Shown: in pieces, positions 1-6,229 of the stretch
Numbering within the stretch: position 1 is the stretch's first letter
Layout: the number at the start of each line of letters is the position of its first letter
Source of the DNA: Bacteroides fragilis
GTDB taxonomy: Bacteria; Bacillota; Clostridia; Lachnospirales; Lachnospiraceae
Length of the DNA stretch: 26,885 nucleotides
Assembly: GCA_023664485.1 (NCBI GenBank)
Contig: JAMPFK010000001.1
Coordinates: forward strand, 599,046 to 625,930
Direction: 5' to 3'
Position numbers and translations under genes: made by a program
The notes under the pieces: model-generated
The model's database searches: none
The model's input: the letters and a program-made list of their open reading frames with translations, nothing else
What the model was told of the DNA's origin: nothing

Positions 1-788
1 AAAGCCTTGTCGGGGAGGCATTAAAACCTGTCAGGGACAAGGTAGTGATAGCCACCAAATGCGGGGTTCGTTTTATTGACGGGCATATGGTTATGAACAG
101 TACGCCGGAAGTGATCAGGGAATCCGTGGAAGGTTCCTTGAAACGGCTGCAGACCGATCATATTGACCTTTATTATACACACAGGGTAGATCCTAATGTG
201 CCGATTGAGGTTGTAGCAGAGACAATGGCTGCCCTGCACAAAGAAGGGAAAATCCTTCATTGGGGAATTTCAGAACCAAACATGGATACCCTTCGCCGTG
301 CCAATGAAGTGTTTCCCGTAACAGCCATTGAGAGCGAATATAATATGATGTGGCGGGAGCCGGAACAGGAAATTCTTCCAACACTGGAAGAACTGTGCAT
401 CGGGTTAGTACCCTACAGGCCGCTGGCGCGAGGTTTTCTCACGGAAGCAATGGAAGGGATGTTCCTGGAAGGCGCCAGGAATACGCGGTTTGATGAAAAA
501 AACCTCCCGGCAAACATGGAATTGAAAAGGTGTCTGCAAAAGCTGGCGGAGGAAAAGCAGGTAAGTGCGGCACAGCTTGCGCTTGCATGGCTGTTGGCAC
601 AGAAACCGTTTATTGTGCCGATTCCGGGAACTTCAAAAATGGAGCGGATAGAAGAAAACGTTAAAGCCGCTGAAATAACATTCACAGATGCTGAACATAA
701 AAATATCCGCGGTCTTTTGGAAAACATTACGATTGTCGGAGAGCGGTATGATCCGGACAGTGAGAATGGGCAAAGTGTACGTCGATAA
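1..788 (+). CDS. Aldo/keto reductase, 5' end outside the window
   Basis: This is the C-terminal 262 codons of an NAD(P)H-dependent aldo/keto reductase, a cytosolic TIM-barrel oxidoreductase acting on aldehydes or ketones. The frame is open from base 3 upstream of the GTG at 45, so that GTG is an internal valine and the true start lies outside. The barrel strand VIATKCG carries the catalytic Lys, and LYYTHRVD carries the conserved active-site His. The GISEPN and EYNMMWRE segments and the cofactor-loop region VPIPGTSKMERIEENV are typical of the YajO/IolS-like AKR branch. The catalytic Asp and Tyr would lie before base 1 and cannot be checked. The C-terminus looks complete. The substrate cannot be assigned. 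The next gene is a small orphan ORF, and no terminator is obvious. Confidence 0.93.
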   Translation, partial: SLVGEALKPVRDKVVIATKCGVRFIDGHMVMNSTPEVIRESVEGSLKRLQTDHIDLYYTHRVDPNVPIEVVAETMAALHKEGKILHWGISEPNMDTLRRANEVFPVTAIESEYNMMWREPEQEILPTLEELCIGLVPYRPLARGFLTEAMEGMFLEGARNTRFDEKNLPANMELKRCLQKLAEEKQVSAAQLALAWLLAQKPFIVPIPGTSKMERIEENVKAAEITFTDAEHKNIRGLLENITIVGERYDPDSENGQSVRR

Positions 789-871
789 ACAGTTGGGGGC
801 CAGTTTGGGATTCAGGACGAGCAGCATTAGAAGTAAACTTTGCTGTACAAAATGAATGAAGGTAGAAATGG

Positions 872-1039
872 ATGAAAAATCAGAAAGAAACGAATAAAAA
901 ATTTACATTTTGGATATCAACCATGAAAAAATGTATGTCGTTTCATCCGGGACCGGGATTTGAAATACTGTCTTTTAAGAATCATGATGCTATGTGGAGC
1001 AGGGTGCATGAGTTTATAGACCAGGGATATATTGTGTAA
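872..1039 (+). CDS. Small hypothetical protein, 55 aa
   Basis: A short open frame begins MKNQKETNKKFTFW and ends HEFIDQGYIV. An AAGG at 859-862 lies about 9 bases upstream of the ATG and is a usable but weak ribosome binding site. The protein has a basic N-terminus, no membrane segment, and a central SFHPGPGFEILSF stretch followed by an aromatic and acidic tail. I do not recognise a family. The end resembles the start of a folded domain more than a finished one, so it may be a C-terminally truncated remnant. It lies in the same direction between the aldo/keto reductase and the DUF4405 gene, so it could be a genuine small member of that cluster. Codon use is like its neighbours. Confidence 0.4.
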   Translation: MKNQKETNKKFTFWISTMKKCMSFHPGPGFEILSFKNHDAMWSRVHEFIDQGYIV

Positions 1040-1082
1040 TAAATAACAAAACAGAACCAGGAAAGGGGCGCGACCGGAATAT

Positions 1083-1766
1083 ATGGCAAAAAAGCGAAAA
1101 TGTCAGATTTTTATCGATCTGGCAATGACTGTGCTGCTTCCCCTGCTTATGGCTTATGAAATGATCGGAAGTGCCGTACATGAATGGTTAGGCGCGGTGA
1201 TGTTTATTCTGTTCATTTCCCATCATATATTGAATTTTTACTGGCATAAATCCTTGTTCAAAGGTCATTATACTGCTTTGCGGATATTTGGAACGGTTAT
1301 TGATTTTCTATTACTGTTTTTAATGATCGGGCTGATGGTCAGTGGGTTATTCCTGTCGCGGCATGTATTTGTTTTTCTGCCAATCACAGGCGGAAAGGCA
1401 ACTGCGAGGCTGGTACATTTATTTGCTTCTTATTGGGCATTTGCATTGATGTCACTCCATGCAGGATTTCATGGGAGCGCGGGTTTGGGAATGATAAGAA
1501 ATGTTGCGAAAATATCAGGACAATCAACCATACGGACCATTGTGGTGCGAAGTATAGCCGTAATTGTGGCGCTATATGGATGCTATGCCTTCGTAAAAAG
1601 ACAGGTGGCTGAATATATGTTTATGAGAAGTCATTTTGTATTTTTTGACTTTGGTGAACCCATTATATTTTTTCTTGGGGACTATGTGGCAATGATGGGC
1701 CTTTTTGCCGTTGCAGGTTATTATATATCTAAGCTGCTCCGGAAGAAAGTCCGCAATAAAAAATGA
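1083..1766 (+). CDS. DUF4405-type integral membrane protein
   Basis: A 227-residue polytopic membrane protein with about six hydrophobic segments (roughly residues 11-30, 36-54, 74-98, 112-132, 152-170 and 195-217). It carries histidines at helix ends: His33, the pair His47-His48 in FISHHIL, His55, His62, and later RLVHLF and SLHAGFHG. That layout is typical of DUF4405 proteins, which resemble the membrane cytochrome b561 / formate dehydrogenase gamma fold. Haem binding is inferred from the family resemblance and has not been shown. The ATG follows AGGAAAGGGG at 1059-1068 with a rather long spacer of 14 bases. The stop is 49 bases before the DUF362 lipoprotein start, which suggests co-transcription. 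In this setting an electron-transfer role at the membrane is plausible but unproven. Confidence 0.75.
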   Translation: MAKKRKCQIFIDLAMTVLLPLLMAYEMIGSAVHEWLGAVMFILFISHHILNFYWHKSLFKGHYTALRIFGTVIDFLLLFLMIGLMVSGLFLSRHVFVFLPITGGKATARLVHLFASYWAFALMSLHAGFHGSAGLGMIRNVAKISGQSTIRTIVVRSIAVIVALYGCYAFVKRQVAEYMFMRSHFVFFDFGEPIIFFLGDYVAMMGLFAVAGYYISKLLRKKVRNKK

Positions 1767-1815
1767 AACCCGTAGTAAAGAAGAACATAAATCAGGTAGA
1801 GAAAGGAAGATGATC

Positions 1816-2916
1816 ATGAAAAAGCAATTAATATCAGCACTGTTGACTGTATCTTTGATATCTATGTTTTTTGCTGGTTGCGGGCAGACGGAAAGCACAT
1901 CAGACAGGGAAAGTAATCCTGCCCAGGACATTGTACAATCAGTATCTGATGAGAATGAAGAAACAAATGTCGAAGGATCGACACAGGAAAATAATCAGGA
2001 GACTGTCATAAATGATCCTGCACAGAATGAGGCTCCATCAGAGGTTCCTGTTGTTTATATGACAACAGATATTTCACCGGAGGGACTGATGGCTGTTTAT
2101 GAGGCACTGAATTGGGAGCCTGAAGGGAAGGTAGCAGTAAAATTGTCTACAGGAGAGCCGCCGGCAAGCAATTATCTCAGGCCGGAGCTTATTGAAGATT
2201 TGGTTCAATCAGTGGATGGAACGATTGTGGAGTGCAATACCGCCTATGGCGGCTCCCGTGCGGAAACTACGATGCATTATCAGGTAGCGGAGGATCACGG
2301 TTTTACTGCGATTGCAGATTTCCAGATTCTGGATGAGGACGGTTCCATGACTCTGGCTGTTGCGGGTGGAACGCTGCTAACAGAAAATTATGTAGGGGCA
2401 GCATTTGCAGATTATGACTCCTATCTTATACTGTCCCATTTCAAGGGACATGCTATGGCAGGTTTTGGAGGAGCAATCAAAAATATTTCCATAGGGCTTG
2501 GATCAAGCGAAGGGAAATGCTGGATACATTCCGGAGGCACAAGCCTTACAAGTCCCTGGGGTGGGAACCAGGATGCTTTTCTGGAATCAATGGCAGAAGC
2601 GGGGCTGTCAGTTTCGGATTATCTTGGCAGTGGGGATCGGATTGTTTATGTCAATGTCATGAATCGCCTGTCAGTAGATTGTGATTGTGACGGTAATCCT
2701 GCGGAACCGGATATGCATGATGTAGGTATTCTTGCTTCTACTGACCCGGTGGCGTTGGATCAGGCATGTGTTGATTTAATTTATGCTGGGCAGGATGGAG
2801 AAGGTGCTTCCCTTGTCAACCGCATTGAATCCCGTAACGGGCTGCACACGCTGGAGCATGCGGAGGAGATCGGGCTTGGCAGCCGCATCTATGAGTTAAA
2901 AATTATTGATGAATGA
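1816..2916 (+). CDS. DUF362-domain lipoprotein without ferredoxin insert
   Basis: A 366-residue exported lipoprotein. The start at 1816 is chosen because GAAAGGAAG (1801-1809) sits 6-7 bases upstream; the ATG at 1810 abuts that site. Residues 1-22 form a signal peptide ending in the lipobox FFAGC (Cys22). An acidic, Ser/Thr/Gln-rich linker runs to about residue 75. The rest matches the DUF362 fold: KLSTGEPP, CNTAYGGSR, SHFKGHAMAGFGGAIKN, the GLGSSEGK-CWIHSGG region, DCDCDGNPAEPDMHDVGILAS and DPVALDQACVDLI. Cytosolic relatives usually carry a 4Fe-4S ferredoxin insert with repeated CxxCxxC; none is present here, so any metal site must use Cys residues such as those in DCDC. The gene is translationally close to the ECF S component (the ATG at 2913 overlaps its stop). 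The substrate is unknown. Confidence 0.82.
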   Translation: MKKQLISALLTVSLISMFFAGCGQTESTSDRESNPAQDIVQSVSDENEETNVEGSTQENNQETVINDPAQNEAPSEVPVVYMTTDISPEGLMAVYEALNWEPEGKVAVKLSTGEPPASNYLRPELIEDLVQSVDGTIVECNTAYGGSRAETTMHYQVAEDHGFTAIADFQILDEDGSMTLAVAGGTLLTENYVGAAFADYDSYLILSHFKGHAMAGFGGAIKNISIGLGSSEGKCWIHSGGTSLTSPWGGNQDAFLESMAEAGLSVSDYLGSGDRIVYVNVMNRLSVDCDCDGNPAEPDMHDVGILASTDPVALDQACVDLIYAGQDGEGASLVNRIESRNGLHTLEHAEEIGLGSRIYELKIIDE

Positions 2917-2927
2917 GAGGTATGGAT

Positions 2928-3497
2928 ATGAAAAGCAATATTAAAAATTTAACTTTATCAGCAATGTTTGTGGCAGTGGGTATCATTCTTCCGTTTTTTA
3001 CAGGGCAGATTCCACAGATTGGGAATATGTTGCTCCCTATGCATATTCCGGTTTTTCTCTGCGGATTGATTTGTGGCTGGCAGTATGGCGCAGTGGTAGG
3101 ATTTATTCTGCCCCTGATGCGCTCCATGCTGTTTTCAATGCCGCCCTTGTTTCCTAATGCAACGGCAATGGCATTTGAACTTTTGACATACGGATTAGTC
3201 GCGGGGATGCTTTATTCGCGTTCAAAGTGGCAGTGTGTCATAGCTTTGTACCGTTCGCTTATAGCGGCTATGATTACAGGAAGGCTTGTATGGGGCGTGG
3301 CCCAGATTGTCCTGCTTGGCATCAGCGGCAGTGCCTTTACATGGAAAGCATTTATGGCGGGGGCCTTTTTGAATGCGGTTCCTGGCATTGTCGTTCAGCT
3401 TATTCTGATTCCGGCGGTCATGGTTGCGTTAAATCGTACCGGGCTTGTGAGATTCCAGAAACAGCAGTCAACAGCGCAGGCCGTAAGACGAGGTTGA
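2928..3497 (+). CDS. ECF transporter S component
   Basis: A 189-residue, very hydrophobic membrane protein with about six helices. It begins KNIKNLTLSAMFVAVG-like and contains PMHIPVFLCGLICGW, followed by GFILPLMRSMLF and AMAFELLTYG. These features are typical of the substrate-binding S subunits of energy-coupling factor transporters, which pair with a shared EcfA/EcfA'/EcfT module encoded elsewhere. ATGs at 2913, 2922 and 2928 are in frame. 2928 is chosen because GAGAGG (2915-2920) lies 7 bases upstream of it. The vitamin or metal carried is not evident. The preceding DUF362 stop overlaps the GAGAGG site, so the two genes are probably coupled. Just after its stop, a possible next gene (ATG at 3500) is cut off within a few codons by the transposase remnant, so the operon appears broken here. 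Confidence 0.8.
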   Translation: MKSNIKNLTLSAMFVAVGIILPFFTGQIPQIGNMLLPMHIPVFLCGLICGWQYGAVVGFILPLMRSMLFSMPPLFPNATAMAFELLTYGLVAGMLYSRSKWQCVIALYRSLIAAMITGRLVWGVAQIVLLGISGSAFTWKAFMAGAFLNAVPGIVVQLILIPAVMVALNRTGLVRFQKQQSTAQAVRRG

Positions 3498-3509
3498 AAA
3501 TGAAAGTTG

Positions 3510-4231
3510 TATAAAGGATCATCCGGACAGGTGGGATAGCCGTATTCATTGCAACCGACTTTCTTTAAGGAACTTTCATTGCGGGGGTTGTAAGGAATGA
3601 GTGCTTTGGAGGAGCGGAAATCATGGAGCAGTGCGCCGTAGATTGCGGCGGTATTAAAGGAAGAATCCCCAGGGAAAACATCAGGGTGAAAGCCGGGGTG
3701 CAGGGAGAAATAATCAGTAAGGACGGGGATCAGGGAGGCAGCATGGGACGGCATAAGTCCATAAGCCATAGAGCAGGGGTCAACTTTCGGCTTGTCCTTA
3801 TAATAGGTTTTGAGTTTTTTGATGAGAGCATTGAGGGTTTTGGGATTGTTTTCGCTGACATAAAGTTCAATGTAAGGTCCAAAGTCCTGTTTGAAGCGAG
3901 TCAGGAGGGAGGCATCGGGGACTTTGGAAAAGCCGCAGAAATCCCTGAATTCCTTAGAGAGCCTGAGGAAAAGGAGCAGGAGGGAATCAGAGGGGATGGA
4001 AAAGATTTTCTGAAGGATAAGGGCGGAAAGGAAAGCTTCAAGCGGGTAAGCGCGTTTTCTGCCAAAGTGCTGGTAAAAGGCGTTACGGAAAACGGAAGGA
4101 ATGAATTCCTGGATATCAAAATATTCCTCCAGGAGCTGGAAGAAAGAGGGGGCATCATCAAGAAACATGTCCTGACAGTCAGAGAAAGCATCTTTTAAGG
4201 AAAGCTGGCGGTATTTATATTTAACAGGCAT
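3510..4231 (-). pseudogene. DUF772-type transposase, 3'-truncated
   Basis: About 240 codons of the N-terminal part of an IS5/IS1182-like transposase. The ATG at 4231 (MPVKYKYRQLSLKDAF) is chosen because GGAAGAG lies about 8 bases upstream on the minus strand; the frame stays open upstream to 4312. The DUF772 region includes GRKRAYPLEAFLSALILQKI and PDASLLTRFKQDFG. The first catalytic Asp is probably the one in FPGDSSFNTAAIYG. Homology-like sequence ends at NEYGYPTCPDDP, where relatives continue into the rest of the DDE domain. Here the frame runs on into reverse-strand ECF gene sequence, so the catalytic C-terminal half is missing. The element cannot be active on its own. Confidence 0.8.
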
Positions 4232-4360
4232 AAATTTTCTCTTCCATTTGTTGTTAGGATGTGATGGCGTGGATACCTCTATTTTACCACAAGTGGAGAG
4301 AAAATTTATCATAAAGCAGTAAGAAAACCCAGTAAAATCAATGGGTTTGGCAATTTAACA
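3510..4360 (-). mobile_element. Truncated insertion sequence remnant
   Basis: Remnant of the insertion sequence that carried the truncated transposase. The left edge is placed at about 3510, where transposase-like coding gives way to sequence continuous with the ECF operon. The right part holds the transposase leader and a perfect 7-bp inverted repeat, AAACCCA (4325-4331) with TGGGTTT (4342-4348). That repeat may be near the original terminus. I could not find matching terminal inverted repeats at both ends, as expected if one end is deleted. The right boundary is approximate. Confidence 0.55.
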
Positions 4361-4702
4361 ATTACCTACATACAATAGGGAAAAGAGGAAAGAGAAAATG
4401 AGAATAATGTCAGATATATATGATTGTTTCGATCTATCAAATTATTCAGAAGATTGAGAATTCTCCTGATGACTTATTTGAAAAAGAGAGAAGCTCAGTA
4501 AAATTACAACGGAGGAGGATAGTGTTTGCGGGGGAAGTACGAAAAACCCTTCTCCGCTATGCCAATACCGTTGTCCTGTACTCTAAAGAAAAGATAATCT
4601 GCTTCCTTCCATCCGGTTATTGTGATTATGGCCTCTTTTTTCCTTTTTATGCTGCTAAGTCCATGTAGAATCCATTTTCAACCGGCGGCTGCACTGTAAT
4701 TT
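4361..4702. other. Gene-poor decayed stretch
   Basis: No convincing gene is seen. A ribosome-binding-like AGAGGAAAG precedes an ATG at 4398, but that frame closes after 19 codons. An 82-codon frame (4420-4668) has no good ribosome binding site, no recognisable domain and low-complexity AT-rich content. The stretch looks like eroded DNA left beside the insertion sequence remnant. Confidence 0.5.
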
Positions 4703-4810
4703 TACGGTTATGCTGCGGATACCGCGCTTCGTTTGCCGGGAGAGAAGCTGGTGTCTCCTGGGTGGGAACCAGAACTGTCATTGGAAGATATGTACAAACA
4801 GATGATTTAA
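4703..4810 (+). pseudogene. Possible 3' remnant of NAD-dependent epimerase gene
   Basis: Thirty-five in-frame codons preceded by an in-frame stop at 4697 and with no start. They end in a tail resembling the C-terminus of NAD-dependent epimerase/dehydratases (a GWEPELSLEDMYKQMI-like end, where relatives read LGW-P-SLEE). A terminator hairpin follows 65 bases later, as expected for the end of a former transcription unit. The match is by eye on a short segment, so the family call is tentative. Confidence 0.35.
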
Positions 4811-4875
4811 TGTAAACGTCAAATACTATACTTCTGCTTAATCCATTGCTACAGCCATCGGCATGGGATTTCGGA

Positions 4876-4914
4876 AAAGCCTGTCTTGTTACTTAGCCGG
4901 TACAGACAGGCTTT
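4876..4914 (+). terminator. Terminator-like hairpin
   Basis: AAAGCCTGTCT (4876-4886) pairs perfectly with AGACAGGCTTT (4904-4914) around a 17-base loop. The trailing U-run is short (CTTTATCC). It follows the epimerase-like remnant and precedes the RiPP promoter, so it separates the two units. Confidence 0.6.
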
Positions 4915-4999
4915 ATCCAATTCTGGAGGTTAACATATAGTGAAAGGCAAAAATAGCAGAATTCAGAGCAAAAAATGTCGAATTTTATAAGTTAAAGAA

Positions 5000-5008
5000 T
5001 GATATAAT
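5000..5008 (+). promoter_or_regulatory. Extended -10 promoter of the Nif11/radical SAM locus
   Basis: A TG at 5000-5001 one base before TATAAT (5003-5008) forms an extended -10 element. No good -35 hexamer sits 17 bases upstream, which such promoters tolerate. Transcription would begin near 5015, giving a leader of about 148 bases. The leader contains a small hairpin, TCAGAG (5048-5053) with CTCTGA (5063-5068). This is inferred from motif matches only. Confidence 0.55.
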
Positions 5009-5162
5009 AAATTTTATGACATAGGAATATCAGAAAAAAGAGGGCCGTCAGAGAACCTGCAGCTCTGATATGAAAGATATCTTTTGGGGCGCTTCACCTT
5101 CAAAAGTATCCATAGATTATAAATTGTATTGTCAAGCGGACCAATGATAAGGAGGACATCAT

Positions 5163-5381
5163 ATGAGCTTAAAAGAATTCAAAGAAAAGGTTACCAAAGA
5201 TGAAGAATATGCAAAAAAATTTGCCGGGATAGGCGAGGTAGAGCAGATAGTTACGATGGCCGGGCAGGACGGTTATAACTTTACGGCAGAGGATTTCAGG
5301 AAGGATACGGATTTTTCACAGACAGAAGCAGGACAGGATGTGAATGGCTGGATTATTTATAAGGGATTCATTAATTGGTAG
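5163..5381 (+). CDS. Nif11-type RiPP precursor peptide
   Basis: A 72-residue peptide preceded by an ideal AAGGAGG seven bases before the ATG. Residues 1 to about 47 match the Nif11-like leader pattern: a start MSLKEFKEKV, an acidic helix DEEYAKKFAG, a second helix EVEQIVTMAGQDGY and then NFTAEDF. Nif11 leaders are recognised by maturases of ribosomally made, post-translationally modified peptides. The remaining residues (DTDFSQTEAGQDVNGWIIYKGFINW, roughly 48-72) form a candidate core rich in aromatic residues (Trp, Tyr, Phe, Trp). They contain no Cys and no double-Gly cleavage site. Two radical SAM genes follow on the same strand, which strongly supports a precursor role. The product, the cleavage site and the exporter are unknown. 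Confidence 0.85.
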   Translation: MSLKEFKEKVTKDEEYAKKFAGIGEVEQIVTMAGQDGYNFTAEDFRKDTDFSQTEAGQDVNGWIIYKGFINW

Positions 5382-5411
5382 GCCGCTGAGGAAAACGGAT
5401 GTAAAAGCATC

Positions 5412-5454
5412 AGGGAAGCGTGAAGCTGGGGGTTGGAAAATATCCCCATTCCCT
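5412..5454 (+). promoter_or_regulatory. Intercistronic hairpin between precursor and enzymes
   Basis: AGGGAA (5412-5417) pairs with TTCCCT (5449-5454), and an inner GGGG near 5428-5431 pairs with CCCC at 5444-5447. A short GTTTTC follows. Hairpins between a precursor gene and its enzyme genes commonly act as partial terminators or RNA-stability elements, giving more precursor than enzyme. That role is inferred here. Confidence 0.5.
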
Positions 5455-5485
5455 GTTTTCATCAAATGTCGGGAAAGAAGGCGCT

Positions 5486-6229
5486 ATGAACGGAAATATA
5501 ATTCATATCATATTGACAGACCAATGCACTGCACAGTGTGAAAACTGTTATCTGGGATGTTCCCCTGATAACGCACATGTGGCGGACAAAAGTTTTTTAA
5601 ACTATATCATCGACCGCGCAAAGGAAAGCGGTTTTGCGGAATATATGAATTTTACAGGCGGGGAGCCGTTCCTGTTTTATGATCTTTTAAGGGAGGGCGC
5701 AGTCTATGCGAAACAGTGTGGATTTAAAGTTTCTGTGGATACAAACGGTTTTTGGGGAAATTGGACAGAATCGGAAATCCGGGCAAAATTAGCCGGGCTT
5801 AAAATAGATAAGCTGAATATAAGCGTGGATTCTTTTCACAGAAAATATATCCCTGAAAGTTATATAGAAAATATAATCACCGTTGCTGCGGATCTGAATT
5901 TGCGTGTGCGGCTGATGATAGGGGAAACTGTCTCAGGTGAAAGCGCCGGACATTTTTTTCAAAACATGGGAAATTACAAATATTTATGCACTTTGCAGAT
6001 ATATCCATTTATCCTGAAGGATTCTACAGGATATTCACGGCAAAAGGAACTGACGCAGATACGCGATTTGGACTGTGGCGGGAAGGATATGGAGCTTGCG
6101 GTCAAATATGACGGCGCGGTATATGTTCCTTCGTCCGGCAGGGTATTTGATCGGTATATTGGCAATATTCATTCGGAAATTCTGAGAGAAATAGCTTTGG
6201 GAGGTTTTCAATGGAGCTCAATACGTTAG
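5486..6229 (+). CDS. Radical SAM protein A, short auxiliary region
   Basis: A 247-residue radical SAM enzyme. The start at 5486 (MNGNIIHIILTDQ) is chosen because AAAGAAGG (5474-5481) lies 4 bases upstream and the alignment with its downstream paralogue begins here; the frame is open further back to 5420. Cys14, Cys18 and Cys21 form the CxxxCxxC site for the 4Fe-4S cluster that cleaves S-adenosylmethionine. Next come the SAM-binding FTGGEPFLF, then VDTNGFWG and ISVDSFHRKYIP. After the barrel only Cys168 and Cys197 remain, and the usual SPASM/twitch cysteine runs are absent, so it probably lacks an auxiliary cluster or has a much reduced one. It lies 104 bases after the precursor gene and overlaps the next radical SAM gene by 19 bases. 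It presumably modifies the Nif11 peptide or helps the partner do so. Confidence 0.85.
   Translation: MNGNIIHIILTDQCTAQCENCYLGCSPDNAHVADKSFLNYIIDRAKESGFAEYMNFTGGEPFLFYDLLREGAVYAKQCGFKVSVDTNGFWGNWTESEIRAKLAGLKIDKLNISVDSFHRKYIPESYIENIITVAADLNLRVRLMIGETVSGESAGHFFQNMGNYKYLCTLQIYPFILKDSTGYSRQKELTQIRDLDCGGKDMELAVKYDGAVYVPSSGRVFDRYIGNIHSEILREIALGGFQWSSIR

Noticed and set aside
3623..4198. 191-codon plus-strand open frame
   Set aside because: It is the antisense of the truncated transposase, has unusual composition and no ribosome binding site; the minus-strand reading has clear transposase motifs.
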